DNA from: JBCCMQ01 sp039026235
GTDB taxonomy: Bacteria > Pseudomonadota > Alphaproteobacteria > Rhodobacterales > Rhodobacteraceae
Direction of reading: 5' to 3'
DNA: 64,000 nt
Assembly (NCBI GenBank): GCA_039026235.1
Contig: JBCCMQ010000004.1
Span: forward strand, 124,001-188,000
Shown piece by piece: positions 9,049-17,974 of this stretch. Made by a program: the position numbers and the translations under genes. Each line of letters opens with the position of its first letter. Positions within the stretch are counted from its first letter, which is position 1. The notes under the pieces were generated by a model. The model was given only the letters and a program-made list of their open reading frames with translations. It had not been told where the DNA came from and ran no database searches.

Positions 9049-9711
9049 CTACGCCGCGGACGTTCGTTTCCGTCGGAAAAATGCAAGGCCGAAGAGTACC
9101 GATGCCAAGAGCGGAAGTGTGGCGGGAACAGGAATAGCGGAAACCGGAACGGAAAGCTCGTAGGTCCCTAATGCGACGACCATGTTGGGTCCCAGCCTGA
9201 AACTGTCATCGAGTTCCGAGCGGAACAGTATAAAGGTGCCCAGCGTGTCCGTACCGCCCGTGTTGAAAGCCAAGGAATAGGTGTTGTCGCCTGGATTGAT
9301 GGCCGGAATTGCCGTTCTTATGTAGTTCATGTTGCCCAGCGCAGTCTCTGGCACTTCGGGCACCACGGCTTCCGGGTCGCCGCTGTCATCGGTTTGCAGA
9401 AGAGCAATGGCGGGTCCCCCTATTCCGTTGACGATCGGGGCATCAAGCGGATTGAAATTCACCGTGCCCCCCTGCCCGTCAGACGTTGTGATGTCGAAAC
9501 CGGTCACCGGGTGTCTGGTGTTTGGCAGACCGTCGAAGGTCGCCACATCGATCGTCCCCGTAAAAACATCGCCAACCGCCACGGTCGAGCCGGCAAATGT
9601 GTTCTCGTTTGTCAGGACAACATTCAGTGTCGCCGCCGCGGCGGGCAACACAGTGACCAATGGCAGGAAGAGAAGGGCGAACGCGAACCGCATTGAAACA
9701 AGGCGCATCAT
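9049..9711 (-). CDS. Secreted protein with VPLPA/PEP-CTERM-type sorting signal
   Basis: 220 aa. An N-terminal signal peptide (RFAFALLFLPLVTVLPAAAA) leads to a beta-rich extracytoplasmic domain with many Thr, Asn and Gly. The C-terminus is a tripartite sorting signal: an IPVPATLPLL motif, a hydrophobic helix and a basic FFRRKR tail, as in VPLPA-CTERM proteins of Rhodobacterales, which are processed by exosortase and usually linked to exopolysaccharide. No exosortase gene is in the window. The start at 9711 is chosen over 9795 because of AAAGGAA just upstream and the signal peptide position. Confidence 0.85.
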   Translation of the reverse strand: MMRLVSMRFAFALLFLPLVTVLPAAAATLNVVLTNENTFAGSTVAVGDVFTGTIDVATFDGLPNTRHPVTGFDITTSDGQGGTVNFNPLDAPIVNGIGGPAIALLQTDDSGDPEAVVPEVPETALGNMNYIRTAIPAINPGDNTYSLAFNTGGTDTLGTFILFRSELDDSFRLGPNMVVALGTYELSVPVSAIPVPATLPLLASVLFGLAFFRRKRTSAA

Positions 9712-9906
9712 GAAAATTCCTTTCGCCGGAGGCAAATAAATCGACTTGCAAATATGTTCTCCGGAAAATTCTGCGGGATTTCTGCAATTGATCAAGGATT
9801 TTCGGCTTTAGAGGCGTGCTTGACGCCCCGGATGCACAGCTATTGGGACAAAACGCTGTTCAGCGGCGGCTGGCGGCGGGTTTTGCCTGCAGATCTGGCC
9901 CGGATG

Positions 9907-10299
9907 TCACGGACCCGGTGCGTAGCAGACTGCCTGCAGCTTGTTGCCGTCGGGGTCGCGGACATAAGCCGCAAAATAGTTGTCGCCATAGTCCGGGCGC
10001 GGACCGGGTGCGCCCGCGTCGGATCCGCCCAGGCGCAGCGCCGCTTCGTGGAAGGCCTTCACGCTTGCCTGCGTGTCCGCGACAAAGGCGATGTGCGTGC
10101 CGTTTCCCCAGGTGGCCGGCCGGCCATCTTCGGGTGCAGAAATATAGATCGTGGGCATCCCGTCCTTTTCATAGGCCGGCGGCTTGCCCGGCGGTTTCGG
10201 CAGGCGCCTGAAGCCGAGAATGCCCAGCACCTCATCGTAAAAGCGCCCGGAACGGCCCAAGTCATTGGATCCCAAAGTGATATGGCTGATGGCCGACAT
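9907..10299 (-). CDS. VOC (glyoxalase/bleomycin-resistance) family protein
   Basis: 130 aa, a single-domain vicinal oxygen chelate protein. Metal-site positions are suggested by His6 (SHITLGSNDL), a His in GTHIAFVAD and the DPDGNKLQA ending, although the usual Glu after DPDGN is not obvious. Such proteins act as glyoxalases, dioxygenases or resistance proteins; the substrate cannot be told. AGGGGGC precedes the ATG. It lies downstream of the aldehyde dehydrogenase but after that gene's terminator, so it is probably transcribed separately. Confidence 0.85.
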   Translation of the reverse strand: MSAISHITLGSNDLGRSGRFYDEVLGILGFRRLPKPPGKPPAYEKDGMPTIYISAPEDGRPATWGNGTHIAFVADTQASVKAFHEAALRLGGSDAGAPGPRPDYGDNYFAAYVRDPDGNKLQAVCYAPGP

Positions 10300-10395
10300 G
10301 GTGATGCCCCCTTAGATCGAGAAGAGAATAAAACAGGAACATCGACCGCACAATGGGTCGCAGTACGGCGTCTTCGGCCGCAGCAGAAAAAGAAA

Positions 10396-10416
10396 GGGCC
10401 GGCGCAAGGCCGGCCC
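10396..10416 (-). terminator. Rho-independent terminator of the aldehyde dehydrogenase gene
   Basis: An 8-bp GC stem (10396-10403 pairing with 10409-10416) with a 5-base loop lies 20 bp past the stop at 10437; read on the minus strand it is followed by a T-rich run. Confidence 0.85.
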
Positions 10417-10436
10417 AATCCGTTTTCTCGGGTCGC

Positions 10437-11987
10437 CTAGAAGAAACCCATTGGGTTCTCATCGTAGCTGACGAGAAGGTTCTTCGTATTGCGATAATGA
10501 TCAAGCATCATCTTGTGGTTTTCGCGTCCGATGCCGGACTTCTTATAGCCGCCAAATGCGGCATGGGCCGGGTAGTGGTGGTAGCAGTTGGTCCAGACAC
10601 GGCCGGCCTGGATTGCGCGTCCGACGCGGAAGGCCACGTTGCCATTGCGGGTCCACACACCTGCGCCCAGACCGTATGTGGTGTCGTTTGCGATGGCGAT
10701 CGCCTCGGCTTCGTCCTTGAAGGTTGTCACCGACAGGACCGGGCCAAAGATCTCTTCCTGAAAGATCCGCATCGAGTTGTCGCCCCGGAAAACGGTGGGC
10801 TGCACGTAGTAGCCATCGTTCAGACCTTCGCCGAGTGACGCCGCTTCGCCGCCGATCAGGACCTTGGCGCCCTCTTCCTTGCCGAGCTTCAGATAGCCGG
10901 TGATCTTTTCCATCTGCTCGGTCGACGCCTGGCCGCCGACCATCGTCTCCATCTGCAGCGGATTGCCCTGCTTGATGGCCTTCACCCGCTCAACCGCGCG
11001 TTCAAGAAACGCCTCGGCAATGCTCTCATGGACCAATGCGCGCGAGGGACATGTGCAGACCTCGCCCTGATTAAGGGCGAACATGGCAAACCCTTCCAGA
11101 CATTTGTCGAGGAACGCGTCGTCGGCATCCATCACGTCGGGAAAGAAGACGTTTGGCGATTTGCCACCCAGTTCCAGAGTAACCGGGATCAGGTTTTCGG
11201 AGGCCGCCTTCATGATGATCTTGCCGGTTGTCGTCTCACCGGTGAAGGCCAGCTTAGCGATCCGGGTCGAATTGGACAGGGCTGCGCCCGCCTCTTCCCC
11301 GTAGCCGTTGACCACATTGATAACGCCGTCCGGGATCAGATCGTCCAGCAGTTCCATCAGCACCATGATCGAAGCCGGGGTCTGTTCGGCGGGCTTCAGC
11401 ACCACCGCGTTGCCCGCCGCAAGGGCCGGCGCCAGTTTCCAGACCGCCATCAGGATCGGGAAATTCCAGGGAATGATCTGTCCGACCACACCCAGCGGTT
11501 CATGGAAATGATAGGCGTAGGTATTGGCGTCGATTTCAGCAATCGAGCCTTCGTCAGCGCGGATCACACCGCCGAAATACCGGAAGTGGTCGATGGCAAG
11601 CGCGAGGTCGGCGTTGACCGATTCACGGATCGGCTTGCCGTTGTCCAACGTCTCTGCGACCGCCAGTTTCATCAGGTTTTCTTCGATGCGATCGGCAATG
11701 CGGAAGAGCAGTGTAGAGCGCTCGGCCAGCGATGTCTGGCCAAATGCGGGCGCCGCCGCATGGGCCGCATCAAGCGCTGCTTCGATGTCGGCGGCGTTGG
11801 ACCGCGCGACCTCGCAAATGCCCTCACCAGTTACCGGCGTTACGTTTTCAAACCACTGGCCGGACTTGGGATCCGTGAACTTGCCGCCGATGTAATTGCC
11901 GTAGCGGGCCTTGTAGGGGAATTCGACGCCAAGATGGCTGGAATCCAGCGCCGCACTCGGTCCCGATGCACTGGTGTGTACGTTCAT
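10437..11987 (-). CDS. NAD-dependent acetaldehyde dehydrogenase (ExaC/AcoD type)
   Basis: 516 aa, class 3-type aldehyde dehydrogenase. Visible motifs are the PWNFP oxyanion loop near 173-177, ELGGK with general base E272, and the catalytic Cys at 311 in NQGEVCTC, the doubled-Cys variant seen in ExaC/AcoD acetaldehyde dehydrogenases. It oxidises acetaldehyde or related short aldehydes to acids in ethanol or acetoin catabolism. It stands alone between a terminator and a 270-bp upstream region. No alcohol dehydrogenase is nearby, so the physiological substrate is open. Confidence 0.9.
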   Translation of the reverse strand: MNVHTSASGPSAALDSSHLGVEFPYKARYGNYIGGKFTDPKSGQWFENVTPVTGEGICEVARSNAADIEAALDAAHAAAPAFGQTSLAERSTLLFRIADRIEENLMKLAVAETLDNGKPIRESVNADLALAIDHFRYFGGVIRADEGSIAEIDANTYAYHFHEPLGVVGQIIPWNFPILMAVWKLAPALAAGNAVVLKPAEQTPASIMVLMELLDDLIPDGVINVVNGYGEEAGAALSNSTRIAKLAFTGETTTGKIIMKAASENLIPVTLELGGKSPNVFFPDVMDADDAFLDKCLEGFAMFALNQGEVCTCPSRALVHESIAEAFLERAVERVKAIKQGNPLQMETMVGGQASTEQMEKITGYLKLGKEEGAKVLIGGEAASLGEGLNDGYYVQPTVFRGDNSMRIFQEEIFGPVLSVTTFKDEAEAIAIANDTTYGLGAGVWTRNGNVAFRVGRAIQAGRVWTNCYHHYPAHAAFGGYKKSGIGRENHKMMLDHYRNTKNLLVSYDENPMGFF

Positions 11988-12209
11988 ATCATCCTCCCAA
12001 AAAATGTAGGTATGCCGCCCGCGGAAAGCGGGTGGTGATTAGCTGGCTGCAATTTTCTGATTGTGCTTGCTTGGTGCCAACTATGGCACGCGGCGGCGTT
12101 CATGGGAATGATGCGCTTTGTCGCCTGCCGATTGCGCGACGGGGCGCCGTTCGAGATCCGGGCGTTGCGCAGTACGGCCAGGATGTCCAAGTGAGCCGAC
12201 AAACGAAAA

Positions 12210-12232
12210 GCTCCGCCGGGAAGGCGGAGCTA
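12210..12232 (-). terminator. Rho-independent terminator after yceI
   Basis: A perfect 9-bp stem (12210-12218 with 12224-12232, GGGAA loop on the plus strand). On the minus strand it is followed by TTTT and lies 28 bp beyond the yceI stop. Confidence 0.85.
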
Positions 12233-12260
12233 TCTGTACCGGGTGGTGCCTTCGGCGGGA

Positions 12261-12842
12261 CTAGCCCTGCTGATCAGCCAGGCTGGCCTCGACAGAGATC
12301 ATCACCTTGACCTCATCGCCCACGAAGGGCGCAAAGTTGCCGACGCCAAACTCGCTGCGGACGAGCGTGGTGGTCGCATCGAAACCGGCCCAGGGCTTTT
12401 TCGCCATGGGGTGTTCGCCGGTCTGGTTCATGACGGTGTCCAGCACGACCTCTTTGGTCACGCCGTTCAGCGTCAGATCGCCCGTGATCAGCGCGGTGTT
12501 GTCGCCCGTGACCTCGATGCCGGTCGAGGTGAAGCTGACCAGTTCATCGTCGGCCGCGTCGAAAAAGTCAGCCGACATGAAATGCGCATCGCGACGTTCC
12601 CAACCGGTGAACATCGATTTGACCGGAAATGAGACCGAAACCGACGATGCAGTCGGGTTTTCTGCGTCAAACATGATCTCGCCCTCGAAGCCCGAGAACA
12701 TGCCGTAAGTCGTCGAATAGCCGAGGTGGTTGTAGGAAAAGACGATTTGGCTATGGCTGGAATCGAGTTCGTACTTGTCGGCGGCAAAGGCGCCAATGGC
12801 TGTCGACGCGGTCAGCGCCGCGGCCAAAGCAAGGATTTTCAT
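12261..12842 (-). CDS. YceI family periplasmic protein
   Basis: 193 aa. A cleavable signal peptide (ALAAALTASTAIGAFA, about 1-20) precedes a YceI lipocalin-like barrel opening with YELDSSHSQIVFSYNHLG. Family members bind polyisoprenoid or amide ligands in the periplasm and are often stress-induced. A second YceI domain, fused to cytochrome b561, is encoded at 6.6-7.8 kb. AGGAGAC precedes the ATG. The gene is monocistronic, closed by its own terminator. Confidence 0.93.
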   Translation of the reverse strand: MKILALAAALTASTAIGAFAADKYELDSSHSQIVFSYNHLGYSTTYGMFSGFEGEIMFDAENPTASSVSVSFPVKSMFTGWERRDAHFMSADFFDAADDELVSFTSTGIEVTGDNTALITGDLTLNGVTKEVVLDTVMNQTGEHPMAKKPWAGFDATTTLVRSEFGVGNFAPFVGDEVKVMISVEASLADQQG

Positions 12843-13026
12843 CGCGGGTCTCCTGAGCTAGCAGATGATCCCTTTCAGATGCGGCATCCTGTCGGATCCG
12901 CAAGTTATTTCCTGCTCACAATTTCTGTTTGCTAGCGCACCAATGGACAAAACGGGCCGCCCAGCATGCCGATTGGCAAATTCCGGCCGACCTGATCAAA
13001 AAAATGTCAGAAGAGGTATGCGCCGC

Positions 13027-13671
13027 CTATCCGGCCGCCGCCGCGGCGTTCAGGCCCGCGATACCTGGCTTGCGGTGGACCGTATGTTCGGACTGGGCGG
13101 CGGTATCGGCGTGGCCCTGCGAGATATCGTCAGAGACAATCGACAAAACGGCGGCCAGGCTACGCGCGTCGCCGCCCACAAGTTCGACCCCCTGCGGGAT
13201 GCTGGTCGTGGCAACGCAAAGCTGCGTCTGAAGCCCGGCACCGGTCACGAAGATTTCCGTGATTTCGCTGAAAGCAAAGCTTTCAAGGATGCGGGCCCGT
13301 CCGCGCCAGTTGCGCACGGCGGTCCGGATCTGCCGGGCACCGGTGTCGACCTGAAGCTCAAGCGCCGTACCCCGCACGGCGATCCAGAAGAAGAAGCCCG
13401 AGAAAACCGCGCCTGCCAGGGCCAGACCTGCCTGAAAAAGATCGAAGGATCCGCCAGCCGGGCTTTCCAAAATGGCCAAAAGGCCGAAGGTGGCGAACAG
13501 CGACATGAAGGCCAGAAAATAGGCGGCCCATTCGACCATGTTCGCGCGTCGGCGCAAAACATCGCCCGGGCGGATCGAATAGCCATAGGCGTCTTCACGA
13601 ACTTCAAAGGTGGCGATCTCGGCAATAATGGCTTCGGGATCGGCCTGGGCTGCGGCGTGGTCACTCATCAT
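13027..13671 (-). CDS. Hypothetical protein with two membrane spans
   Basis: 214 aa, family not recognised. Two hydrophobic segments (about 45-68 and 80-100) are followed by a soluble region rich in beta strands (about 100-185) reminiscent of PH-like/YcxB-type membrane-proximal domains, though this is only an impression. The C-terminus is Ala-rich and low in complexity. Starts at 13671 and 13668 are equally possible. It is divergent from rpsF, 196 bp away. Confidence 0.6.
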   Translation of the reverse strand: MMSDHAAAQADPEAIIAEIATFEVREDAYGYSIRPGDVLRRRANMVEWAAYFLAFMSLFATFGLLAILESPAGGSFDLFQAGLALAGAVFSGFFFWIAVRGTALELQVDTGARQIRTAVRNWRGRARILESFAFSEITEIFVTGAGLQTQLCVATTSIPQGVELVGGDARSLAAVLSIVSDDISQGHADTAAQSEHTVHRKPGIAGLNAAAAAG

Positions 13672-13867
13672 AAAACGTGTCCAGTGGTGTGTGTGTAACC
13701 TCTGGCTAGGCGCAGATCTTGACCTGAATTGGGCGGCCTTGCATCAATTCATAGGCTGTGTATAAGGCGGCTTCCTTCGCCGTTTGCTTTGACCCGGCGC
13801 ATCCTCTCGTGGACGGCAGGCGAAGGCTAGACCGTCCTTTGAAGTGCGCTTGAAATGTGAGGAACGC

Positions 13868-14233
13868 ATGCCGCTTTACGAGCATGTCATGATCGCGCGC
13901 CAGGATCTGTCCAGCGCGCAGGCCGAAGGTCTTATCGAACACTTCGGCACGGTTCTGCAGGACAACGGAGGCCAGATCGTCAGCCAGGAATACTGGGGCG
14001 TGAAGACCATGGCCTACAAGATCAACAAGAACCGCAAGGGCCATTACGCCTTTCTGAAAACCAACGCGCCGGCCCCTGCCGTGCAAGAGATGGAACGCCT
14101 TATGCGGCTGCACGACGACGTGATGCGCATTCTGACCATCAAGGTCGATGCCCATGACGATGGCCCGTCAGTGCAGATGCAGAAGCGCGATGAACGCGGC
14201 GACCGGGGTGATCGCGGCGATCGCCGGCGTTAA
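13868..14233 (+). CDS. rpsF: 30S ribosomal protein S6
   Basis: 121 aa. It begins MPLYEHVMIARQD and shows the S6 core ending near VMRILTIKVDAHDDGPS, with a charged tail rich in Asp, Arg and Gly. It binds 16S rRNA with S18 in the small subunit platform. The ATG at 13868 is preceded by GAGGAA; the frame extends to 13844 without support. First gene of rpsF-rpsR-rplI. Confidence 0.97.
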   Translation: MPLYEHVMIARQDLSSAQAEGLIEHFGTVLQDNGGQIVSQEYWGVKTMAYKINKNRKGHYAFLKTNAPAPAVQEMERLMRLHDDVMRILTIKVDAHDDGPSVQMQKRDERGDRGDRGDRRR

Positions 14234-14249
14234 GAAGGAGCGATAAACA

Positions 14250-14477
14250 ATGGCAAACAAACCATTTTTCCGCCGTCGCAAGGTCTGCCCGTTTTCGGGG
14301 GATAACGCGCCGAAGATCGACTATAAGGATACCCGCCTGCTGCAGCGCTATATCTCAGAGCGCGGAAAGATCGTGCCCAGCCGGATCACCGCCGTTTCCG
14401 CCAAGAAGCAGCGCGAATTGGCCCGGGCGATCAAACGTGCGCGGTTCCTGGCGCTTCTGCCCTACGCCGTGAAATAA
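14250..14477 (+). CDS. rpsR: 30S ribosomal protein S18
   Basis: 75 aa, usual S18 size. It contains FFRRRKVCPFSGDNAPKIDYKD and a basic helix LARAIKRARFLALLPYA typical of the family, and pairs with S6 in the 30S platform. It lies 16 bp after rpsF with AAGGAG upstream and 12 bp before rplI. Confidence 0.98.
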   Translation: MANKPFFRRRKVCPFSGDNAPKIDYKDTRLLQRYISERGKIVPSRITAVSAKKQRELARAIKRARFLALLPYAVK

Positions 14478-14489
14478 GGAGATTTCACA

Positions 14490-15140
14490 ATGCAAGTCAT
14501 CCTTCTGGAACGCGTGGCGAAGCTCGGTCAAATGGGCGAAGTCGTGGACGTAAAGCCCGGCTATGCGCGCAACTATCTTCTGCCTCAGGGGAAGGCGCTG
14601 AACGCCACAGCGGGCAATATCGCCCGATTTGAATCCGACAAGGCGCAACTGGAAGCCCGCAACCTCGAGACCCGTAAGGAAGCCGAGACCCTGGGCGAAA
14701 AGCTTGATGGCCAGACCTTCACCGTGATTCGCTCGGCATCGGACTCTGGGGCGCTTTACGGCTCGGTTACGACCCGCGATGCGGCCGACGCCGCCACCGA
14801 GGCGGGCTTTTCGCTGGACCGGAGACAGGTCGAGCTGTCGGCGCCGATCAAGGAACTCGGTCTGCACCGGGTTCTGATCACGCTTCACCCCGAGGTCGAG
14901 ATCGCGATCGAACTGAACGTCGCGCGTTCGCCCGAAGAGGCCGAATTGCAGGCGGCCGGAAAATCGATCCAGCAGCTTGCGGCCGAAGAGGAAGCGGCAG
15001 CCGAGTTCGAGATTGCCGAGTTGTTCGACGACATCGGCGCGGCGCAACTGGACGAACTGGAAGGGGGGGACGCGCCGGAGGAAGCCGAGGCCAGCACGCC
15101 AGACGCTGAAGACGGCGCCGACGACGATCAGGTCAACTGA
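14490..15140 (+). CDS. rplI: 50S ribosomal protein L9 with long acidic C-terminal tail
   Basis: 216 aa. The first 150 residues match L9 (VILLERVAKLGQMGEVVDVK, GYARNYLLP), which binds 23S rRNA at the L1 stalk base. The last 65 or so residues are a Glu/Ala/Asp-rich extension (EEEAAAEFEIAELFDDIGA and onward) absent from the roughly 150-aa enterobacterial form. A strong terminator starts 30 bp after the stop and closes the operon. Confidence 0.97.
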   Translation: MQVILLERVAKLGQMGEVVDVKPGYARNYLLPQGKALNATAGNIARFESDKAQLEARNLETRKEAETLGEKLDGQTFTVIRSASDSGALYGSVTTRDAADAATEAGFSLDRRQVELSAPIKELGLHRVLITLHPEVEIAIELNVARSPEEAELQAAGKSIQQLAAEEEAAAEFEIAELFDDIGAAQLDELEGGDAPEEAEASTPDAEDGADDDQVN

Positions 15141-15170
15141 GCGCGACCACCTTCCAACAGGATCATCGGG

Positions 15171-15199
15171 CGCCCGGCATCGCGATGCCGGGCGTTTTT
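15171..15199 (+). terminator. Rho-independent terminator of rpsF-rpsR-rplI
   Basis: A perfect 10-bp stem (15171-15180 with 15185-15194), a CGCG loop and a five-T run directly after, 30 bp past the rplI stop. Confidence 0.93.
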
Positions 15200-15549
15200 C
15201 TTTGGCCGGCCCCCTTGCGTCCATTTGAGGGTCGGCCGGCCATAGAATCGCCCCGTCCGGTATAGACCGCGCCCGCCCGAAACGAGGCTTTGGCGACAAA
15301 AGCGCGTGCAACCGCGTATTGGCGCAGTGCGCTGCCGCGTCGCAACACCGCATGCCTGAGACCGGATTCATAGTAAGTCTCTGAAAACACTGCACATGCA
15401 GTTCACGCGACTGTTTCATTCACGTCACGTTTCCGTTTCGACATCGAAGAAAGGCCTGTGCACCGTCGTGGCCGTGCTAGTGTCCGACCAGCGTCACGTT
15501 TTTTTTGGGGGCGCGAGTGTGATTGATTTCTGTTCGAGGTGACGTCGTG
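15200..15549. other. Intergenic stretch without a recognised gene
   Basis: About 350 bp between the rplI terminator and the small ORF at 15550. No convincing ORF or RNA gene was seen. The right part, near 15490-15540, has a T-run and lower GC, consistent with the promoter and leader of the small ORF. Confidence 0.5.
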
Positions 15550-15684
15550 ATGATTTCCGACAATGACAATAGCAACCGCGCGCAAAAGGGTGCGGATGTG
15601 GATGCGGTGTTGATGCGTGCGGGCATGTTCGCGCTTGCCTGGTGCATCGGTGGAGGCGCCGCGATGATGGTGGGGCTGCTGTAG
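15550..15684 (+). CDS. Probable 44-aa single-span membrane protein
   Basis: A short ORF with ATG at 15550, GAGGTG about 8 bases upstream, and TAG at 15682-15684. The product has a polar N-terminus (MISDNDNSNRAQKG) and one hydrophobic helix (about 22-43, FALAWCIGGGAAMMVGLL). It is followed by a strong terminator about 100 bp downstream, which supports a real transcript. Function unknown; small single-span proteins often modulate larger membrane complexes. Confidence 0.55.
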   Translation: MISDNDNSNRAQKGADVDAVLMRAGMFALAWCIGGGAAMMVGLL

Positions 15685-15780
15685 TCTTCTGACTGCTGGA
15701 CTGGCCGAATGCCCGGCGCGAGGCATACCCGTCTTGGGTACGTGGGCGCTAACCGGTTCACCCGCCGACCATGAAATGAA

Positions 15781-15811
15781 AGGCCGCCCTGGGTGGGGCG
15801 GCCTTTTTTTT
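15781..15811. terminator. Terminator between the small ORF and tig
   Basis: A perfect 9-bp stem (15781-15789 with 15796-15804) with a run of T through 15811 on the plus strand. On the minus strand it is followed by a weaker T-rich stretch, so it may serve tig too, whose stop is at 15842. Confidence 0.9.
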
Positions 15812-15841
15812 CGTCCGGCTGGGTCGGAACCCGGGCCTGGC

Positions 15842-17173
15842 TTAGTCGTCTTCCAGCGCTTCGACAGCTTTTTCGAGATCTACCTTCGAGACCTCGTTTT
15901 CCGTCACATCCGCCAGTTCAAAGATGAAGTCGACGACCTTGTCTTCAAATATCGGCGCCTGAAGTTGCTGGCGCATCTGCGGGTTCTGCTGAACAAATTC
16001 GAAAAACTCACGCTCTTTGCCCGGGTACTGGCGCGCCTGGTTCATGATCGCCTGGGTCATCTCGCCATCGGTGACCGAGATCTCGTTCTTTTTGCCAAGC
16101 TCGGCCAGAAGCAGGCCCAGACGCACCCGCCGTTCGGCCAGGGTGTGGTGTTCGTCCGTGGTTTCGATGTCCGGGCGTTCCGGGACATCGGCATCGGGGT
16201 TTTCCTCGTGCCAAAGCTGCTGCGCAATCTGGTTTGCTTCGGCATCGACGAGCTTTGAGGGCAGATCGAAACGCACCATTTCATCAAGCACATCCAGAAG
16301 CTTGCGCTTCATCACGGCGCGGGCGGCGGCGCCGTATTCCGCGACAAGACGTTCGGTGATCTGTTCTTTCAGGCCATCAAGGGACTCCGCGCCAAACTGG
16401 GTTGCCAGCGCATCGTCGATTTCAGCCGCTGTGGGGGCTTTCACCGCCTTGACCGTACAGGCAAACACCGCATCCTTGCCGGCCAGTTCGGCGGCGTTGT
16501 AATCGGTCGGGAAGCTGACTTTGACTTCGACTTCGTCACCGGTCTTGGCGCCCACAAGCTGTTCTTCAAAGCCGGGAATGAAGCTGTTCGATCCCAGGAC
16601 AAGCGGATAATCCTCGGCCGCGCCACCTTCGAATTCGGTGCCATCGACCGAACCCTTGAAATCGATGACGATCTGGTCACCGTCTTCAGCCGCCGCAGCT
16701 TCTTCGCGGTCTTCAAAGTTCTGTGCCGTCTCTGCCAGACGCTGAAGCGCGTCGTCGATATCAGCGTCCTCGGCCTTGACCACCAGCCGTTCCAGCGAGA
16801 TCGACTTCAGATCGGCGTCCGGGATCTCTGGCAGCGCCTCGTAGGACATCTCGACCAGAACGTCGTCGCCTTCTTTCCAGTCTTCGTTGGTGATTTTGAC
16901 CTCGGGCTGCATGGCCGGCCGGTCGCCGCTGTCCTCGAAGTGCTGCGCCATGGCCCCGTCGACGGCTTCCTGCATCGCTTCACCCAGTAGGCGGCTGCCA
17001 AATTGCTTACGCAACAGCGCCAGCGGCACCTTGCCCTTGCGAAAGCCCTTCATTTCAACCTCGGGCTGGGCTTCGGTCAGTTTGTCGACCACCTTGGCGT
17101 CAAGCTCTTCCGCGCTGACGGTGATCGAATAGCCGCGCTGCAGCCCTTCATTGAGCGTCTCAGTAACCTGCAT
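15842..17173 (-). CDS. tig: Trigger factor (ribosome-associated chaperone and prolyl isomerase)
   Basis: 443 aa. The N-terminal ribosome-binding domain includes the GFRKGKVPLALL signature near 42-53; a PPIase domain (about 150-245, DQIVIDFKGSVDGTEFEGG) follows, then the helical chaperone domain. It binds nascent chains at the ribosome exit. The start at 17173 gives the canonical MQVTETLNEGL beginning with AAGGAC upstream; the open frame to 17347 is unsupported. An acidic C-terminus ends the protein. Confidence 0.97.
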   Translation of the reverse strand: MQVTETLNEGLQRGYSITVSAEELDAKVVDKLTEAQPEVEMKGFRKGKVPLALLRKQFGSRLLGEAMQEAVDGAMAQHFEDSGDRPAMQPEVKITNEDWKEGDDVLVEMSYEALPEIPDADLKSISLERLVVKAEDADIDDALQRLAETAQNFEDREEAAAAEDGDQIVIDFKGSVDGTEFEGGAAEDYPLVLGSNSFIPGFEEQLVGAKTGDEVEVKVSFPTDYNAAELAGKDAVFACTVKAVKAPTAAEIDDALATQFGAESLDGLKEQITERLVAEYGAAARAVMKRKLLDVLDEMVRFDLPSKLVDAEANQIAQQLWHEENPDADVPERPDIETTDEHHTLAERRVRLGLLLAELGKKNEISVTDGEMTQAIMNQARQYPGKEREFFEFVQQNPQMRQQLQAPIFEDKVVDFIFELADVTENEVSKVDLEKAVEALEDD

Positions 17174-17464
17174 TCGGGTGTCCTTAGATGGGCGGGGCCG
17201 CAACCGGCGCGCAGAGCGCGGCGACGGCGATGTAAAATTCGTGCCGCCTTCTATTGGTCCGGCTCGCGGGGCGCAAGTCAAAACGGCCTTGCGGATGCGC
17301 CGACCAAATCGATCAAATGGAACGCTGTGTTCATGGAATATCCACATCTTTGGCGGAATTTCGCCTGAAGTTCTCGTGATCGATTTACCAGTGGCAATTG
17401 AACACGTGCCGGACTAACGCAGGGTATTCCTGCTGTTCGGGGCGGCAGAGGGAGATCTCAGACC

Positions 17465-17698
17465 TTGGCACTTTTGTTGATCAGCACATCGATTGGCCTT
17501 CTGTCGGCGCTTTACGGGGCGCTGGTTCTGGATCTGGGCGTCATCGCTTTCTTCGCCGTCTACTCGGCCACAGGCGCGGCATCGCTTTTGCTTTTGGCCG
17601 TTTCGCAGGCGTTCGCCTGTCCGGTCGCGACGCGGGCCGCAGCCCGGTTGGCGACCTCGGCACGCCGGCACAGTGATCTGGCACGGTCGCTGCGCTAA
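17465..17698 (+). CDS. Small membrane protein, TTG start
   Basis: 77 aa with two strongly hydrophobic stretches (about 2-30 and 33-50) and a basic C-terminus with Arg/Ala repeats. The only early start is the TTG at 17465; GAGGGAGAT lies about 10 bases upstream. Divergent from tig, with 291 bp between them holding the tig promoter region. No family recognised; moderate doubt that it is translated. Confidence 0.5.
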   Translation: MALLLISTSIGLLSALYGALVLDLGVIAFFAVYSATGAASLLLLAVSQAFACPVATRAAARLATSARRHSDLARSLR

Positions 17699-17974
17699 AC
17701 CTCTTGGGCTGTACCGGCCCTGACCCCATTTCAGTTAAGCTAACGCACGGGTCACGCACCCCGTGAAAGACGTGCCTTTGCCCGTTTCGTCGTCGGAGAA
17801 TGCCCCAGACAGCATGAAGCCGTCTGGTGGCCCCTTTTGGGACGATGCGCCGTGGCTTTGGAACCCGGCAGGACCTGGACGACCGCGCTTGCGGGTGCGC
17901 CCTCTGAGATTGCCCCGCAGGCGGGCATGGCACTGATCCATAAATAGGTGTCCGGACAGGGTCCTGTCGCGGCG
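17699..17974. other. Intergenic, nothing recognised
   Basis: 276 bp between converging genes. Several minus-strand frames are open here, but they have no ribosome site or recognisable protein pattern. Confidence 0.5.

Noticed and set aside
14355..15419. 354-codon minus-strand frame opposite rpsR and rplI
   Set aside because: It is a shadow of high-GC codon usage opposite well-defined ribosomal protein genes.
15685..15780. Possible tRNA in the spacer before the tig-side terminator
   Set aside because: Short stems are visible, but there is no T-loop consensus or acceptor pairing on either strand.
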